From an uncultured Fibrobacter sp. (lineage in GTDB: Bacteria > Fibrobacterota > Fibrobacteria > Fibrobacterales > Fibrobacteraceae), in the NCBI GenBank assembly GCA_946413655.1, contig CAMKLO010000003.1, forward strand, positions 1 to 64,000: 64,000 nucleotides of DNA. Direction: 5' to 3'. This document shows positions 1 through 8,502 of the stretch, piece by piece. The notes under the pieces were generated by a model that ran no database searches, was not told where the DNA came from, and saw only the letters and a program-made list of their open reading frames with translations. Numbering within the stretch: position 1 is the first letter of the stretch; each line of letters begins with the position of its first letter. A program made the translations under genes and the position numbers.

Positions 1-34
1 GGAAATGGTCGCACAAGCAAGCTTGGCGACCGCA

Positions 35-1282
35 TCACTCGGCTTGCAAGTCTTTCACGCAACGGACGGAATACGCGCTGCTCTTGTAAGAATATTCCAA
101 TGTAGCACTGTTTCCGTAGTACAAGTCCAAGTCGCACGCGTGGTAGCGATTGAGTTCAGCGGAACACCAGAAGTGCGCATACTTCCCCTCGTCGGAGAAA
201 TCGCCAGCCAAGTACCTGTCGCCAGCAGGTAGCGCGGAAAAGCCAAAAGCATCCATACCATTGCCATTTTTTCTCCCTTCAAGCTCATAATCTTTCCATC
301 CGCTAGTGGACTTGAGCATTTTGCCCGCAGCCGAATGGTAGTGCGCATCCGAATAGGAGCCCGCCACTATAGATCCCACCGCCGTGAAAAGGGTTTTCCA
401 CTCGGTTTCGTTTGGCAAGTGCCAACCCGTAGGGCAGATGCCTTGCACCTTCGCTGGCAAAGTACAGATTTTGCCGTCACCGCAGTCCTGCGGGTCTTTA
501 GCATCGTTCACTAACTTTACCGAGTCAATGGCTGCAGCCCACGTGTAAAGGCGACCATATTTGGCGCAATTAGCGGGGTCATCGTTATAGCACCAACTAG
601 AAGAATCGGAAGTAAACAGGCAAAATTCATCATCATGAAAACACCACCATCTAGTGGAATCAGACCGTGACTTGCAAGACGATTCATCATCGCCCAAGCA
701 CCAAGTAATGGAATCGGTGGTGACGCCTCCATAAATAAAGGGAACACCAGTGTAAGCATAGTTCAAGTTCTCCGCCATCCACACTTGGTCGCCGATTTTT
801 ACTGTCTTGTAAGTCTGCCCATCACGCTCATCAGTCAATGTTCCATACTCACAGGTATCCACACTATCCGTCCTGCATGGTTCCACATACGCAATGGATG
901 ATGATGATTTCGCCAAACTACTGCTTGATTTTACAGAAGAACAGCTGCTGGAAGCATCGGAGGAAGAGGACATCGCCGAACTACTACTTAAGCCATTGGA
1001 AGAACTACTGGACATCACCGAGCTACTGCTGGAGTCTACCGAGGAACTCGACGAAGACTTCGCGCTGCTAGATGTCATGCCGGACTCTGTTCCGGCATCA
1101 CCTTTTTTACGGCTACTCGACGACGACTTCGCCTTCGAACTGCTCGAACCGTCGCAATTCTTACAAACGGAAGACGAAGAAACCTCATCGGAATCAGTCA
1201 CGGAATTACTGCCGCTGTCGTCGCCACAAGCAACCAACAACGTCGCCACAACACCAATCATCAAAAACTTTTTCAAAGCCAT
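35..1282 (-). CDS. FISUMP-domain lipoprotein with poly-Ser linker
   Basis: Secreted lipoprotein of about 415 aa. The N-terminus MALKKFLMIG...LLVAC is a lipoprotein signal with the acceptor Cys at residue 19. A Ser-rich linker (about residues 45-135) follows, then a C-terminal FISUMP domain (TIGR02145, Fibrobacter major paralogous domain) with the motifs DERDGQTYKTVKIG, WMAENLNYAY, GRLYTWAAA, GICPTGWHLP, FSALPAG and SVRCVKD. I chose ATG 1282 over GTG 1291 because AGGAG lies 7 nt before it and would abut the GTG. The domain holds three successive Cys/Asp-rich WC..DD...C units where relatives have one. It is probably displayed on the outer membrane. Its function is unknown; FISUMP resembles Fib_succ_major/FGE-like folds only by inference. 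Confidence 0.9.
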   Translation of the reverse strand: MALKKFLMIGVVATLLVACGDDSGSNSVTDSDEVSSSSVCKNCDGSSSSKAKSSSSSRKKGDAGTESGMTSSSAKSSSSSSVDSSSSSVMSSSSSNGLSSSSAMSSSSDASSSCSSVKSSSSLAKSSSSIAYVEPCRTDSVDTCEYGTLTDERDGQTYKTVKIGDQVWMAENLNYAYTGVPFIYGGVTTDSITWCLGDDESSCKSRSDSTRWWCFHDDEFCLFTSDSSSWCYNDDPANCAKYGRLYTWAAAIDSVKLVNDAKDPQDCGDGKICTLPAKVQGICPTGWHLPNETEWKTLFTAVGSIVAGSYSDAHYHSAAGKMLKSTSGWKDYELEGRKNGNGMDAFGFSALPAGDRYLAGDFSDEGKYAHFWCSAELNRYHACDLDLYYGNSATLEYSYKSSAYSVRCVKDLQAE

Positions 1283-1373
1283 AAACTTCACTCCTACTAA
1301 TCATAATATAAAATTTGCTGAGGCGCTCCGAGGACAAACTCAATCACAACGCCTCAAGTTTTTCTTTTAGCAC

Positions 1374-1412
1374 TTGATTTATCATAATTATGATATTATA
1401 TTATCATGATAA
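1374..1412 (+). promoter_or_regulatory. Promoter and operator of the Phd/RelE-type pair
   Basis: TTGATT (1374-1379) and TATATT (1397-1402) are separated by 17 bp, a good sigma70-type spacing. The perfect palindrome TCATAATTATGA (1382-1393) fills the spacer and a related palindrome TTATCATGATAA (1401-1412) overlaps the -10 and start region. Such paired sites are typical of autoregulation by a toxin-antitoxin complex; that role is inferred. Confidence 0.65.
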
Positions 1413-1423
1413 AGGAGCCCTCC

Positions 1424-1681
1424 ATGCCGACCATTCGACCGATTTCCGATTTAAGAAACAACTTCACAAGCATCGCCGAGACCGTCCACAAATACGACGA
1501 ACCCATGTACCTCACCAAGAACGGCGTGGGAGACATGGTCGTGATGTCTATCGAATGCTACGAAAAGCAGATGGCACAGTTGGAACTCTATTCAAAACTT
1601 GCCGAAGCAATCTCTGAAGTAGAACGCGGCGCGGAATGCGCCGATGCGGAAAAATTCTTGAAGGGCCTGATGAATGGCTAA
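1424..1681 (+). CDS. Phd/YefM-family antitoxin
   Basis: An 85-aa protein with the Phd/YefM N-terminal DNA-binding fold: MPTIRPISDLRNNF, then EPMYLTKNG and the DMVVMSIECYEK strand typical of the family. It should repress its own operon and neutralise the toxin encoded next. The start at 1424 has AAAGGAG about 6 nt upstream; the in-frame ATG at 1406 lies inside the putative operator and lacks a ribosome site. The 3' end overlaps the toxin gene by 8 nt (ATGGCTAA), so translation is probably coupled. It sits between two FISUMP genes that read the other way. Confidence 0.88.
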   Translation: MPTIRPISDLRNNFTSIAETVHKYDEPMYLTKNGVGDMVVMSIECYEKQMAQLELYSKLAEAISEVERGAECADAEKFLKGLMNG

Positions 1682-1991
1682 AAAGTACGAAGTCGTCGTC
1701 ACGCCCTCAGCACAGAAAGACCTGACTGAAATCAAGACCTATTTTACGAATGTCCTGAAGACATCTTCAAACTCCATTTTCGATAAATTTCTTGAACAGG
1801 TAAAAATCCTAAAAGCTCACCCGTTCACATACAAAGTCCACCAGGACCCACTACTGAAACTTGTTGGCTACAGAATCATTCCTATCGATAACTACTTAAT
1901 GTTCTATGTCATCAAGAGCAATATAGTCCAAATTCACCGAGTCCTGTACGCCAAACGGAACTACCTACAATTGCTGAACATGGATGTTTAA
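1674..1991 (+). CDS. RelE/ParE-family toxin
   Basis: A 105-aa RelE/ParE-superfamily protein. It begins MAKKYEVVVTPSAQKDLTEI, followed by a helical stretch, LVGYRIIPIDNYLMFYVI and the terminal strand IVQIHRVLYAKRNY, the usual order in the family. RelE members cleave mRNA on ribosomes and ParE members poison gyrase; the sequence alone does not decide between them, though the C-terminal HRVLYAKRNY resembles Phd-linked RelE/ParE toxins. It overlaps the antitoxin by 8 nt and ends 9 nt from the convergent FISUMP gene. No terminator is visible between them. Confidence 0.87.
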   Translation: MAKKYEVVVTPSAQKDLTEIKTYFTNVLKTSSNSIFDKFLEQVKILKAHPFTYKVHQDPLLKLVGYRIIPIDNYLMFYVIKSNIVQIHRVLYAKRNYLQLLNMDV

Positions 1992-2000
1992 AGAACGAGT

Positions 2001-4385
2001 CTAGTCCTTGACGCAACGGACTGAGTACCCGTAGTTCTTGTAGCCGGAGTCATTCAGGTACGCATTTCTGTTGACGTAATGCAGGTATATATCGTACGCG
2101 TTTTCGTCATTATACTCTGTAGAACTCCAGAAAAATGCTTGGTAGCCCTTTGTGTCAAAATACCAATTCCCCTCGCAGTCCCTTTGGCCAGCAGGCAATG
2201 CCGAGAAGGAATAGGTATCCGTGCCTTTACTTATCCAGATGCTGGTGGACCTGAGGTTCTTGCCTGATCCCTCGCCAACTGCAGCAAATAACGTTTCCCA
2301 TTCCGTCGATTCCGGCAAATGCCAGCCCTGAGGGCAAATGCCACGCACCGGATAGGTCGGCGAGCAAGTCTTACCAGCGCCGCAACCCTTGCCATTTGCA
2401 CTCCATTCGCCCACGCTGTCCATCGCGGCAGCCCAAGTGTAATGGCGACCGTATTTGGCACAGTTGGCGGCATCATCGCCATAGCACCAGCTAGTGGAAT
2501 CGGAGGGGTACTCCCATTTGCCCCAATTATATTTAAAGGGAACGCCTGTGTATGCGTAGTTCAAGTTCTCCGCCATCCAAGTCTGCGTGCCGATGGTCAC
2601 AGTCTTGTAAGTTTTGCCGTCACGTTTGTCAGTCATAGTTCCCTTAACTACAGCCGATGGATCTACATACGCAACAGATGATGAAGAAGATTTCACCGAG
2701 CTGCTGCTGGATACACTCGTCTCGCTATCGCCTGACTTCGGCGTGACGCTAGAACGGACCTCGTCCTTTACGCAACGGACAGGCATACCCTCGTCCTTGA
2801 CATTGTGATAGACAAAGAACATATAGTCGCTGTCGTAATCCAATCTTATGTAGTTCACGTCGCTCCCTCGCTCAGTAGAACTCCAGAAAACCGCAACGTA
2901 GCCCTTTTGGGAAAAATTCACTATAGACGCTCCACTCCAGAAGCCAGCGGGCAATGCCGAGAAAGAGTAGTCGTCCGTTCCGTTCCAAGTGCCTGTTCTG
3001 TTCCACTTGGGGACAGCCTTGAGCTTCTTGCCCGCCCCCGCCGGATCGGAACCGGAAACCGCAATTTCAAGCGTTTCCCAATCCATCGTATCTGGCACAT
3101 GCCAGCCCTCGGGACAAATACCGCGCACTGGATATGTTGCCGAGCAAGTTGTCTTATAGCCGCACCCCTTGCCGTTCTCAGACCATGTGCCCACGCTGTC
3201 CATAGCGGCAGACCAAGTGTAAAGGCGACCGTATTTGGCACAGTAGGCTGGGTCATCGCGATAGCACCAGCTAGTGGAATCAGAGATGATGCCATGAGCT
3301 TTATAGGGTACACCAGTATATGCGTAGTTGAGATTCTCCGCCATCCAAGTCTGCGTACCGATTTTAACAGTCTTGTAGGTTTTGCCATCGCGTTCATCTG
3401 TCATAGTTCCCTTAACTACAGTCGACGGCTTCACATAGGCCACGGAAACACTGCTGCTAGACAACCTTGTCTCGCTATCGCTACTGCTCCGGATGACGTT
3501 CTTCGACGTGACGCTGGAAGACGACATTTGTTCAGAAACTTCGTCTTTGACGCAACGAACAGAAAAACCGGATTGTTTGAGGTCGTAGTTCAGATTCGCA
3601 TTGTTGTTACTGTGCAAGTCCATATACCATGCGTAGTCTCTATTGCGCTCTGTAGAACTCCAGAAGAACGCGTTGTCGCCCTCAAACTCGAAATTTCCAC
3701 CGTATTCCCTGAAGCCCGCGGGCAACGCCGAGAAGCCATAGACGTCCGTTTCGTTTCCGCCACCGTTCCAGGCACTATTCCAGTTATTAGTAGTGGACTT
3801 GAGTTTCCCGCCAGCCGTATTTGCCTTATTATACTCCCTAATAGAGCCGTCAACGGCCACAATCAGAGTCGCCCATTCATCATAATTAGGCAGGTGCCAG
3901 CCTTCAGGGCATATACCACGCACCGGATAGGTCGGTGAACATGTCTTGAGTAGCCCGCAATTCTTGCCGTTTGCAGTCCATCTTCCCATGCTGTCCATCG
4001 CGGCGGCCCACGTGTAAAGACGACCGTATTTGGCGCAGTAGACAGAGTCGTTGCCATAGCACCAGCTCGTAGGATTGAAGATGTGCACCCTATTTTTATG
4101 GAGAATGTCTCCGTAAGCATAGTTCAGATTTTCCGCCATCCAGGTTTGGGTGCCGATAGTGACCGTCTTATAGGTCCGACCATCACGTTCATCCGTCATA
4201 GTTCCCTTAACGACAGTAGATGGATCTACATAGGCCACGGGAACACTGTTGCTGGACACACTTATCTCGCTATCGCTCGACTGCGGAATGACGCTGGAAG
4301 GACTAGTTTCAGAATTGCGGTTGCCGACACAAGCCACCAGCACTGCCGCCATAATCCCCACCATCAACATTTTTTTCAAAGCCAT
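2001..4385 (-). CDS. Triple FISUMP-domain lipoprotein
   Basis: Lipoprotein of about 794 aa with a signal (MALKKMLMVG...VLVAC, acceptor Cys19) nearly identical to the gene at 35-1282. Three FISUMP domains follow in tandem (roughly residues 50-285, 315-545 and 575-794). Each starts near VKGTMTDERDG and ends SVRCVKD or PVRCVKD, and short Ser-rich linkers separate them. The start at 4385 has GGAGAGG 4 nt upstream; the longer start adds ten residues before the signal. The three copies share GRLYTW/GRHYTW, PVRGICP and FSALPAG, so it grew by internal duplication. Surface location is inferred and function is unknown. Confidence 0.9.
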   Translation of the reverse strand: MALKKMLMVGIMAAVLVACVGNRNSETSPSSVIPQSSDSEISVSSNSVPVAYVDPSTVVKGTMTDERDGRTYKTVTIGTQTWMAENLNYAYGDILHKNRVHIFNPTSWCYGNDSVYCAKYGRLYTWAAAMDSMGRWTANGKNCGLLKTCSPTYPVRGICPEGWHLPNYDEWATLIVAVDGSIREYNKANTAGGKLKSTTNNWNSAWNGGGNETDVYGFSALPAGFREYGGNFEFEGDNAFFWSSTERNRDYAWYMDLHSNNNANLNYDLKQSGFSVRCVKDEVSEQMSSSSVTSKNVIRSSSDSETRLSSSSVSVAYVKPSTVVKGTMTDERDGKTYKTVKIGTQTWMAENLNYAYTGVPYKAHGIISDSTSWCYRDDPAYCAKYGRLYTWSAAMDSVGTWSENGKGCGYKTTCSATYPVRGICPEGWHVPDTMDWETLEIAVSGSDPAGAGKKLKAVPKWNRTGTWNGTDDYSFSALPAGFWSGASIVNFSQKGYVAVFWSSTERGSDVNYIRLDYDSDYMFFVYHNVKDEGMPVRCVKDEVRSSVTPKSGDSETSVSSSSSVKSSSSSVAYVDPSAVVKGTMTDKRDGKTYKTVTIGTQTWMAENLNYAYTGVPFKYNWGKWEYPSDSTSWCYGDDAANCAKYGRHYTWAAAMDSVGEWSANGKGCGAGKTCSPTYPVRGICPQGWHLPESTEWETLFAAVGEGSGKNLRSTSIWISKGTDTYSFSALPAGQRDCEGNWYFDTKGYQAFFWSSTEYNDENAYDIYLHYVNRNAYLNDSGYKNYGYSVRCVKD

Positions 4386-4433
4386 AAAACCTCTCCAAGA
4401 GAAATATACATTCAAAACATGTAGGCTTTGGCT

Positions 4434-4464
4434 CTAAAAAAATCTCCCGGAGTATTTCCGGGAG
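4434..4464 (-). terminator. Rho-independent terminator of gltA
   Basis: Reading on the minus strand, CTCCCGGA and TCCGGGAG (4444-4464) form an 8-bp stem with a 5-nt loop, followed by seven T. It lies about 75 nt after the citrate synthase stop codon. Confidence 0.85.
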
Positions 4465-4476
4465 CCGTTAAAAAAG

Positions 4477-4528
4477 GCGACCCCGGCATACTTCGGCTCT
4501 GCTCAGCACAGGCTCAGGCCGGGGTGAC
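4477..4528. repeat. Dispersed palindromic repeat (GCCGGGGTGAC type)
   Basis: An imperfect palindrome with outer arms CCCCGGC and GCCGGGG followed by TGAC. It belongs to the same loose family as the elements near 23231, 62404 and 62577. It sits between gltA and its terminator, so it would be part of the gltA transcript. Confidence 0.55.
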
Positions 4529-4537
4529 AAAACAGCC

Positions 4538-5827
4538 TTATCGTTTATCGCGATCAATCCACGGGCGTTCCGTCTTGCCGATGTAAATCTGGCGCGGACG
4601 GTTGATTTTGCTCTGCGGATCGTCGTGCATTTCCTTCCAGTGGGCAATCCAACCCGGCAAGCGTCCGATAGCGAACATCACGGTAAGCATGTTCGTCGGG
4701 ATGCCCATAGCGCGGTAGAGAATGCCGGAGTAGAAATCGACATTCGGATAAAGCTTACGTTCGATAAAGTAATCGTCCTTGAGGGCGGCTTCTTCGAGCT
4801 TGATAGCCACATCCAAAAGCGGGTCGTGAACATGTTCGCGTTCAAAGACCTGGTACATGAGCTTTTTCAGCACCTTGGCGCGCGGGTCGTAGCTCTTATA
4901 GACGCGGTGACCGAAGCCGGAGAGACGGAACGGATCGTTCTTGTCCTTGGCCTTATCCATCACCTGTTCAATCGTCATGCCGCTCTGCTGAATGCGCAAG
5001 AGCGTTTCGAGCACAGCCTGGTTTGCACCGCCATGGAGCGGGCCCCACAAGGCGCAAATGCCGGCGCAAATGCTCGCGTAAAGGTTAGCCTGAGAGCTAC
5101 CCACCATACGAACGGTCGAAGTGGAGCAGTTCTGCTCGTGGTCTGCATGGACAATGAGGAGCGTATTGAGCGCCTTTTCCATAATCGGATCCGGATGATA
5201 CGGGCGGGCCTTACTGCTGAACATCATGTTCAAGAAGTTGCTGCAGTAGCTGCGTTCCGCTTCCGGGTACACGAACGGTTCACCGATACTTGCCTTGTAA
5301 GCAAATGCGGCAATCGTGCGAATTTTCGAAATGAGGCCAGCGGTCGTGAGTTCGAATGCACTTGCGATGTTTTCATCGTCATAGAAACGCGGCGTGAAAA
5401 GACCCACGGCGTTCACCACGGACGAGAGAATACCCATCGGGTGGGCTCCCGGCGGCATTTCGCGGAAGAAGTGCAAGAGGTTCTCGTGCAACAAGGCGTT
5501 TTCCGTTAAAAGCGTGCGGAAATGGCTCAACTGTTCCTGATTCGGGAGTTCACCGTAAATCAAGAGCCATGCGGTTTCCGGGAAAGTCGCCTTTTCGGCC
5601 AAATCTTCAATGGAGTATCCTCGGTAGCGCAACACACCATGTTCGCCATCGACGAACGTGATCGAGCTTTTGGTGCTACCGGTGTTCAAGTAACCGTAAT
5701 CCAGCGTGACAAGGCCAGAACTCTTACGCAGCGCGCTGATATCGAGACCGTGCTCGCCTTCAGTGCCATCAACGACGGGGAGTTCGTAGCTTTTTCCGTT
5801 GTAGTTTAAGGTCGCGTTATTGGACAT
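4538..5827 (-). CDS. gltA: Citrate synthase (type II)
   Basis: Condenses oxaloacetate and acetyl-CoA to citrate, the entry step of the oxidative TCA branch in the cytoplasm. The 429-aa product matches the length of the hexameric bacterial enzymes. The catalytic regions are visible: LWGPLHGGANQA (His), LSGFGHRVYKSYDPRA (His) and LYPNVDFYSG (Asp), plus HADHEQNCSTSTVR. The start is ATG 5827 (MSNNATLNY) with GGAG 6 nt upstream; a longer frame begins 16 codons earlier without a ribosome site. It is transcribed alone and has its own terminator. Confidence 0.96.
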   Translation of the reverse strand: MSNNATLNYNGKSYELPVVDGTEGEHGLDISALRKSSGLVTLDYGYLNTGSTKSSITFVDGEHGVLRYRGYSIEDLAEKATFPETAWLLIYGELPNQEQLSHFRTLLTENALLHENLLHFFREMPPGAHPMGILSSVVNAVGLFTPRFYDDENIASAFELTTAGLISKIRTIAAFAYKASIGEPFVYPEAERSYCSNFLNMMFSSKARPYHPDPIMEKALNTLLIVHADHEQNCSTSTVRMVGSSQANLYASICAGICALWGPLHGGANQAVLETLLRIQQSGMTIEQVMDKAKDKNDPFRLSGFGHRVYKSYDPRAKVLKKLMYQVFEREHVHDPLLDVAIKLEEAALKDDYFIERKLYPNVDFYSGILYRAMGIPTNMLTVMFAIGRLPGWIAHWKEMHDDPQSKINRPRQIYIGKTERPWIDRDKR

Positions 5828-5987
5828 GGAATCTCCAAGGGGGTATGAGGTATGGGGTTGTGAGGTCGCTCGCAATGCTCGCTTTGAGGCGCAACTCCGT
5901 TGCTTTGAGTTTTATAATCGCACCCTATGGGTGCCTTACTTTAGCCCAAAGTGCCGAAGGCACGACCTCATAGCTCATTGCCCATGC

Positions 5988-7280
5988 CTACTTCATCTTC
6001 ATGATGCAATTATAGATATTTTCAAAGAGCTTGCCGAGCTTTTCAGTCGGAACAGCGCTGAATGCAATGCGGATAAGGCCGGAGAGCATGATCGTGCCCG
6101 TGCTGTAATCCTTGATGAGCTTCTGGCGGAGTTCTTCGGCGTCAACGCCCTTCGGCTTGATGCACATAAAGTAACCGCTATTGCACGGCATCGGGTCAAA
6201 GGCTTCCTTGTATTCCGGATGCGTAGCGAACACCTGCTTGATGATGTCGAAGCGCTTCTTGAGAACGGCGTACTTTTCCTGCTTCTGCTGCTGGTATTCA
6301 GGACTCTGGAAAGCAGCGAGCAAAATCTTCTGGCTGATAGACGGCGCGTTAGAAATGTTGCCACGGACCGTACCAGCAGCCTTGTCTTCGAGAGCCTTGA
6401 GCTGAGCTTCAGTGGCACCCTTGAAACCGAAAGACATAAAGCCAACGCGGAAGCCCCAAACGTAGTCTTCCTTGGTCGGGCCGTCGAGCTTCACGGCGAG
6501 GAGGTTTTCGTGAGCGTCCACGAGCTTCACGAAGAGCGATTCCTTCGTCACGCCTTCTTCATACACGAGTCCGAAGTAAGCGTCATCGAGGAGAGCGACA
6601 ACCTTGTTGCCGGCGGCGGCACATTCCGTGAGAATCTTGGCAATTTCGACGGCTTCCTTTTCGGTAGCGGTATAGCCCGTCGGGTTGTTCGGGAAGTTGA
6701 GGAGAACGACTTTCTTGCTAGACTTGCTTTCGGCGAGGGCGGCCTTCAAGGCTTCCGTATCAAAACCACCGTTCTTGAAGGTGTTGAACGTCTTGATCTT
6801 TGCGCCACGAGCGTTTTCGAACACGAGTTCGTAGTTGTCCCAGTAAAGGTCCGGGATGATGACTTCGTCGCCAGCGTCGAGGAAAAGGTAGCCAGCGCAG
6901 CTAATGGCGTGCGTCAAAGCGCAGGTCACCACCGGGTTGCTGAAGTTCTTGGAGGCAAGCGTCGGGTTCTTCTTGATAACCTGAGCTTTCCATTCCTTGC
7001 GAAGGTCCGGATTACCGAAACTCGGCGCATAGAGGAAGGACTGTTTCGGGAGGTTCAGGGACTTGAGAACGCAATCCAGAACGAGCGGAGAGCCGTCATC
7101 TTCGAGGGCGGTGCCGATCGTCGCATTGATGTCGGAGCCCTTGGCTTCGGCACCTTGGCCGAGAATACCCTTACGCGGGAAGAAGATTGCCTTGCCCTGT
7201 TCAGAGAGCATATCAAGAACGCTGCAACCGTTGAGAGAAAGTTCAGCGTTCAAAGATTGAGCGAGAGGATTGTAGTTCAT
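5988..7280 (-). CDS. PLP-dependent aminotransferase class I/II
   Basis: A cytoplasmic pyridoxal-phosphate aminotransferase of 430 aa, fold type I. Visible landmarks are NPVVTCALTHAISCAGYL (cofactor loop), LNFPNNPTGYTAT (substrate/PLP Asn), ALLDDAYFGLVYEEG (PLP Asp and Tyr) and LDGPTKEDYVWGFRVGF with the likely Schiff-base Lys and a following Arg. The substrate cannot be fixed; it belongs to the aspartate/aromatic group. ATG 7280 has AGGA 8 nt upstream and is preferred to TTG 7286. It follows gltA's upstream spacer on the same strand, but the gap of about 160 nt suggests separate expression. Confidence 0.87.
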   Translation of the reverse strand: MNYNPLAQSLNAELSLNGCSVLDMLSEQGKAIFFPRKGILGQGAEAKGSDINATIGTALEDDGSPLVLDCVLKSLNLPKQSFLYAPSFGNPDLRKEWKAQVIKKNPTLASKNFSNPVVTCALTHAISCAGYLFLDAGDEVIIPDLYWDNYELVFENARGAKIKTFNTFKNGGFDTEALKAALAESKSSKKVVLLNFPNNPTGYTATEKEAVEIAKILTECAAAGNKVVALLDDAYFGLVYEEGVTKESLFVKLVDAHENLLAVKLDGPTKEDYVWGFRVGFMSFGFKGATEAQLKALEDKAAGTVRGNISNAPSISQKILLAAFQSPEYQQQKQEKYAVLKKRFDIIKQVFATHPEYKEAFDPMPCNSGYFMCIKPKGVDAEELRQKLIKDYSTGTIMLSGLIRIAFSAVPTEKLGKLFENIYNCIMKMK

Positions 7281-7404
7281 TCTCAATGTCCTGTTTTGAA
7301 ATTTCCGCGGGGCAATTTAGAAAATTTAGAGCCCACCCGCAAGATTAAAAGGGTATCTATTTTCGCCATACCCCATCAAAAACAGCTTAAAAAAACAAGT
7401 ATTA

Positions 7405-7445
7405 CAAAAAATGAAAATTTCAGTGACCGTCACCAGCCACTGAAA
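7405..7445 (-). terminator. Terminator after the 7475-8485 lipoprotein gene
   Basis: On the minus strand TTTCAGTG and CACTGAAA form an 8-bp stem with a 12-nt loop, followed by TTTTCATTTTTT. It lies 30 nt past the lipoprotein stop codon. Confidence 0.7.
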
Positions 7446-7474
7446 CTTTTCCTCCTCACAGTATTAAACGCTGT

Positions 7475-8485
7475 CTAGGGCTTTTTCACCTCCACACTAG
7501 GGAGATACTTTTCCCAAATTCCACCGATAGCAATTTGATAAGTTCCTTCAGGCAGGCCAAACAATACCACAAACCCATTCTTATAGTCTTCTTCGGTTAC
7601 CTTTTGACAAGGGTAATAATGCGAAGGAATTCCTCCTTCTTTTTCATCATAATCCATCGTAGAGGACAAAGCATGTTCATCTTGCAGCCACAAACAAATG
7701 CCATCCCCATCACCTCCAATATTTTCCTTTATTGATTTATTCCAGCGCTCATCGTATGGAATTTCACTTTCTGGAGTCGTTTCATCAACTGTCGCAAAAA
7801 GGGAATCCAAATACACTTTAGCGGTATATACAGGCTCTAAGACGATTTGTTTTAATTCGGCGTACAGTTTTCCATCAATTCCGACAACATGGGCGCTAGC
7901 AAAGCTTAAAAAGACATTGGCACCATAGTTCGAATCTGCAGAAAGCGCCCGCAATTGGATAGACTGAAATTCGGGGACATAACTATACTTTGGATTACTT
8001 TTGTTTAAGTTCTCCAAATAAGTAAGGAAGTTTACGCTATCCAAATAAATATAGCCTTCCTTGTCAGTAACATGCTGACAACTTTTATCATCAAAGGAAC
8101 AATCTTTTTCATAAACAGTCGCTCCCACTACCGGTTTTCCATCTACATCAACCACTTGAGCTCTCGCATTTATATACAGATAAATATCCTTATGGGAACC
8201 ACACGTACTTCGAGCAAAAAGAAAGATATCGCTCGTATCAGCAGCACTATCCTCTTCGGCAGCACTCTTGGCCAGCGAACCACAGCCCAACTCACCTTCG
8301 TTGACATACTTGCGAACTAACGATGTATCCAATTCGGCAAGAAGTCCCAGCTGTTCAACAGGCTTCCCCGTATTCGTTTCGCTAAACGAAGACGCCACAT
8401 TATCATCACTGCTGCAAGCTGCAAATAATCCCAAGCTGGGTACAGCCAACACAGCACAAATTTTTAATATTTTATTCAAAATCAT
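7475..8485 (-). CDS. Lipoprotein with carboxypeptidase-regulatory-like domain
   Basis: A 336-aa secreted lipoprotein: MILNKILKICAVL...LFAAC gives the acceptor Cys. About residues 105-155 (ARAQVVDVDGKPVVGATVYE ... TDKEGYIYLDS) look like a CarboxypepD_reg/Ig-like fold. The rest is unrecognised. ATG 8485 has AGGAGG 7 nt upstream; ATG 8491 almost touches it. It lies 17 nt after the TIGR02147 regulator gene and is almost certainly co-transcribed, an arrangement known for this regulator family in Fibrobacter. Its function is unknown; a cell-envelope role controlled by the partner is an inference. Confidence 0.8.
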   Translation of the reverse strand: MILNKILKICAVLAVPSLGLFAACSSDDNVASSFSETNTGKPVEQLGLLAELDTSLVRKYVNEGELGCGSLAKSAAEEDSAADTSDIFLFARSTCGSHKDIYLYINARAQVVDVDGKPVVGATVYEKDCSFDDKSCQHVTDKEGYIYLDSVNFLTYLENLNKSNPKYSYVPEFQSIQLRALSADSNYGANVFLSFASAHVVGIDGKLYAELKQIVLEPVYTAKVYLDSLFATVDETTPESEIPYDERWNKSIKENIGGDGDGICLWLQDEHALSSTMDYDEKEGGIPSHYYPCQKVTEEDYKNGFVVLFGLPEGTYQIAIGGIWEKYLPSVEVKKP

Positions 8486-8502
8486 AACCATTCCTCCTCG
8501 GA

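Noticed and set aside
900-1130. Tandem repeat array
   Set aside because: The repetition is the codon pattern of the poly-Ser linker of the FISUMP protein, not a DNA repeat element.
1319-1355. Hairpin TGAGGCG...CGCCTCA with T-rich tail
   Set aside because: No plus-strand gene ends before it, and the loop is over 20 nt. Not called a terminator.
5820-7478. Plus-strand frame of 552 codons opposite the aminotransferase
   Set aside because: Antisense to a clear PLP enzyme; no ribosome site and no domain.
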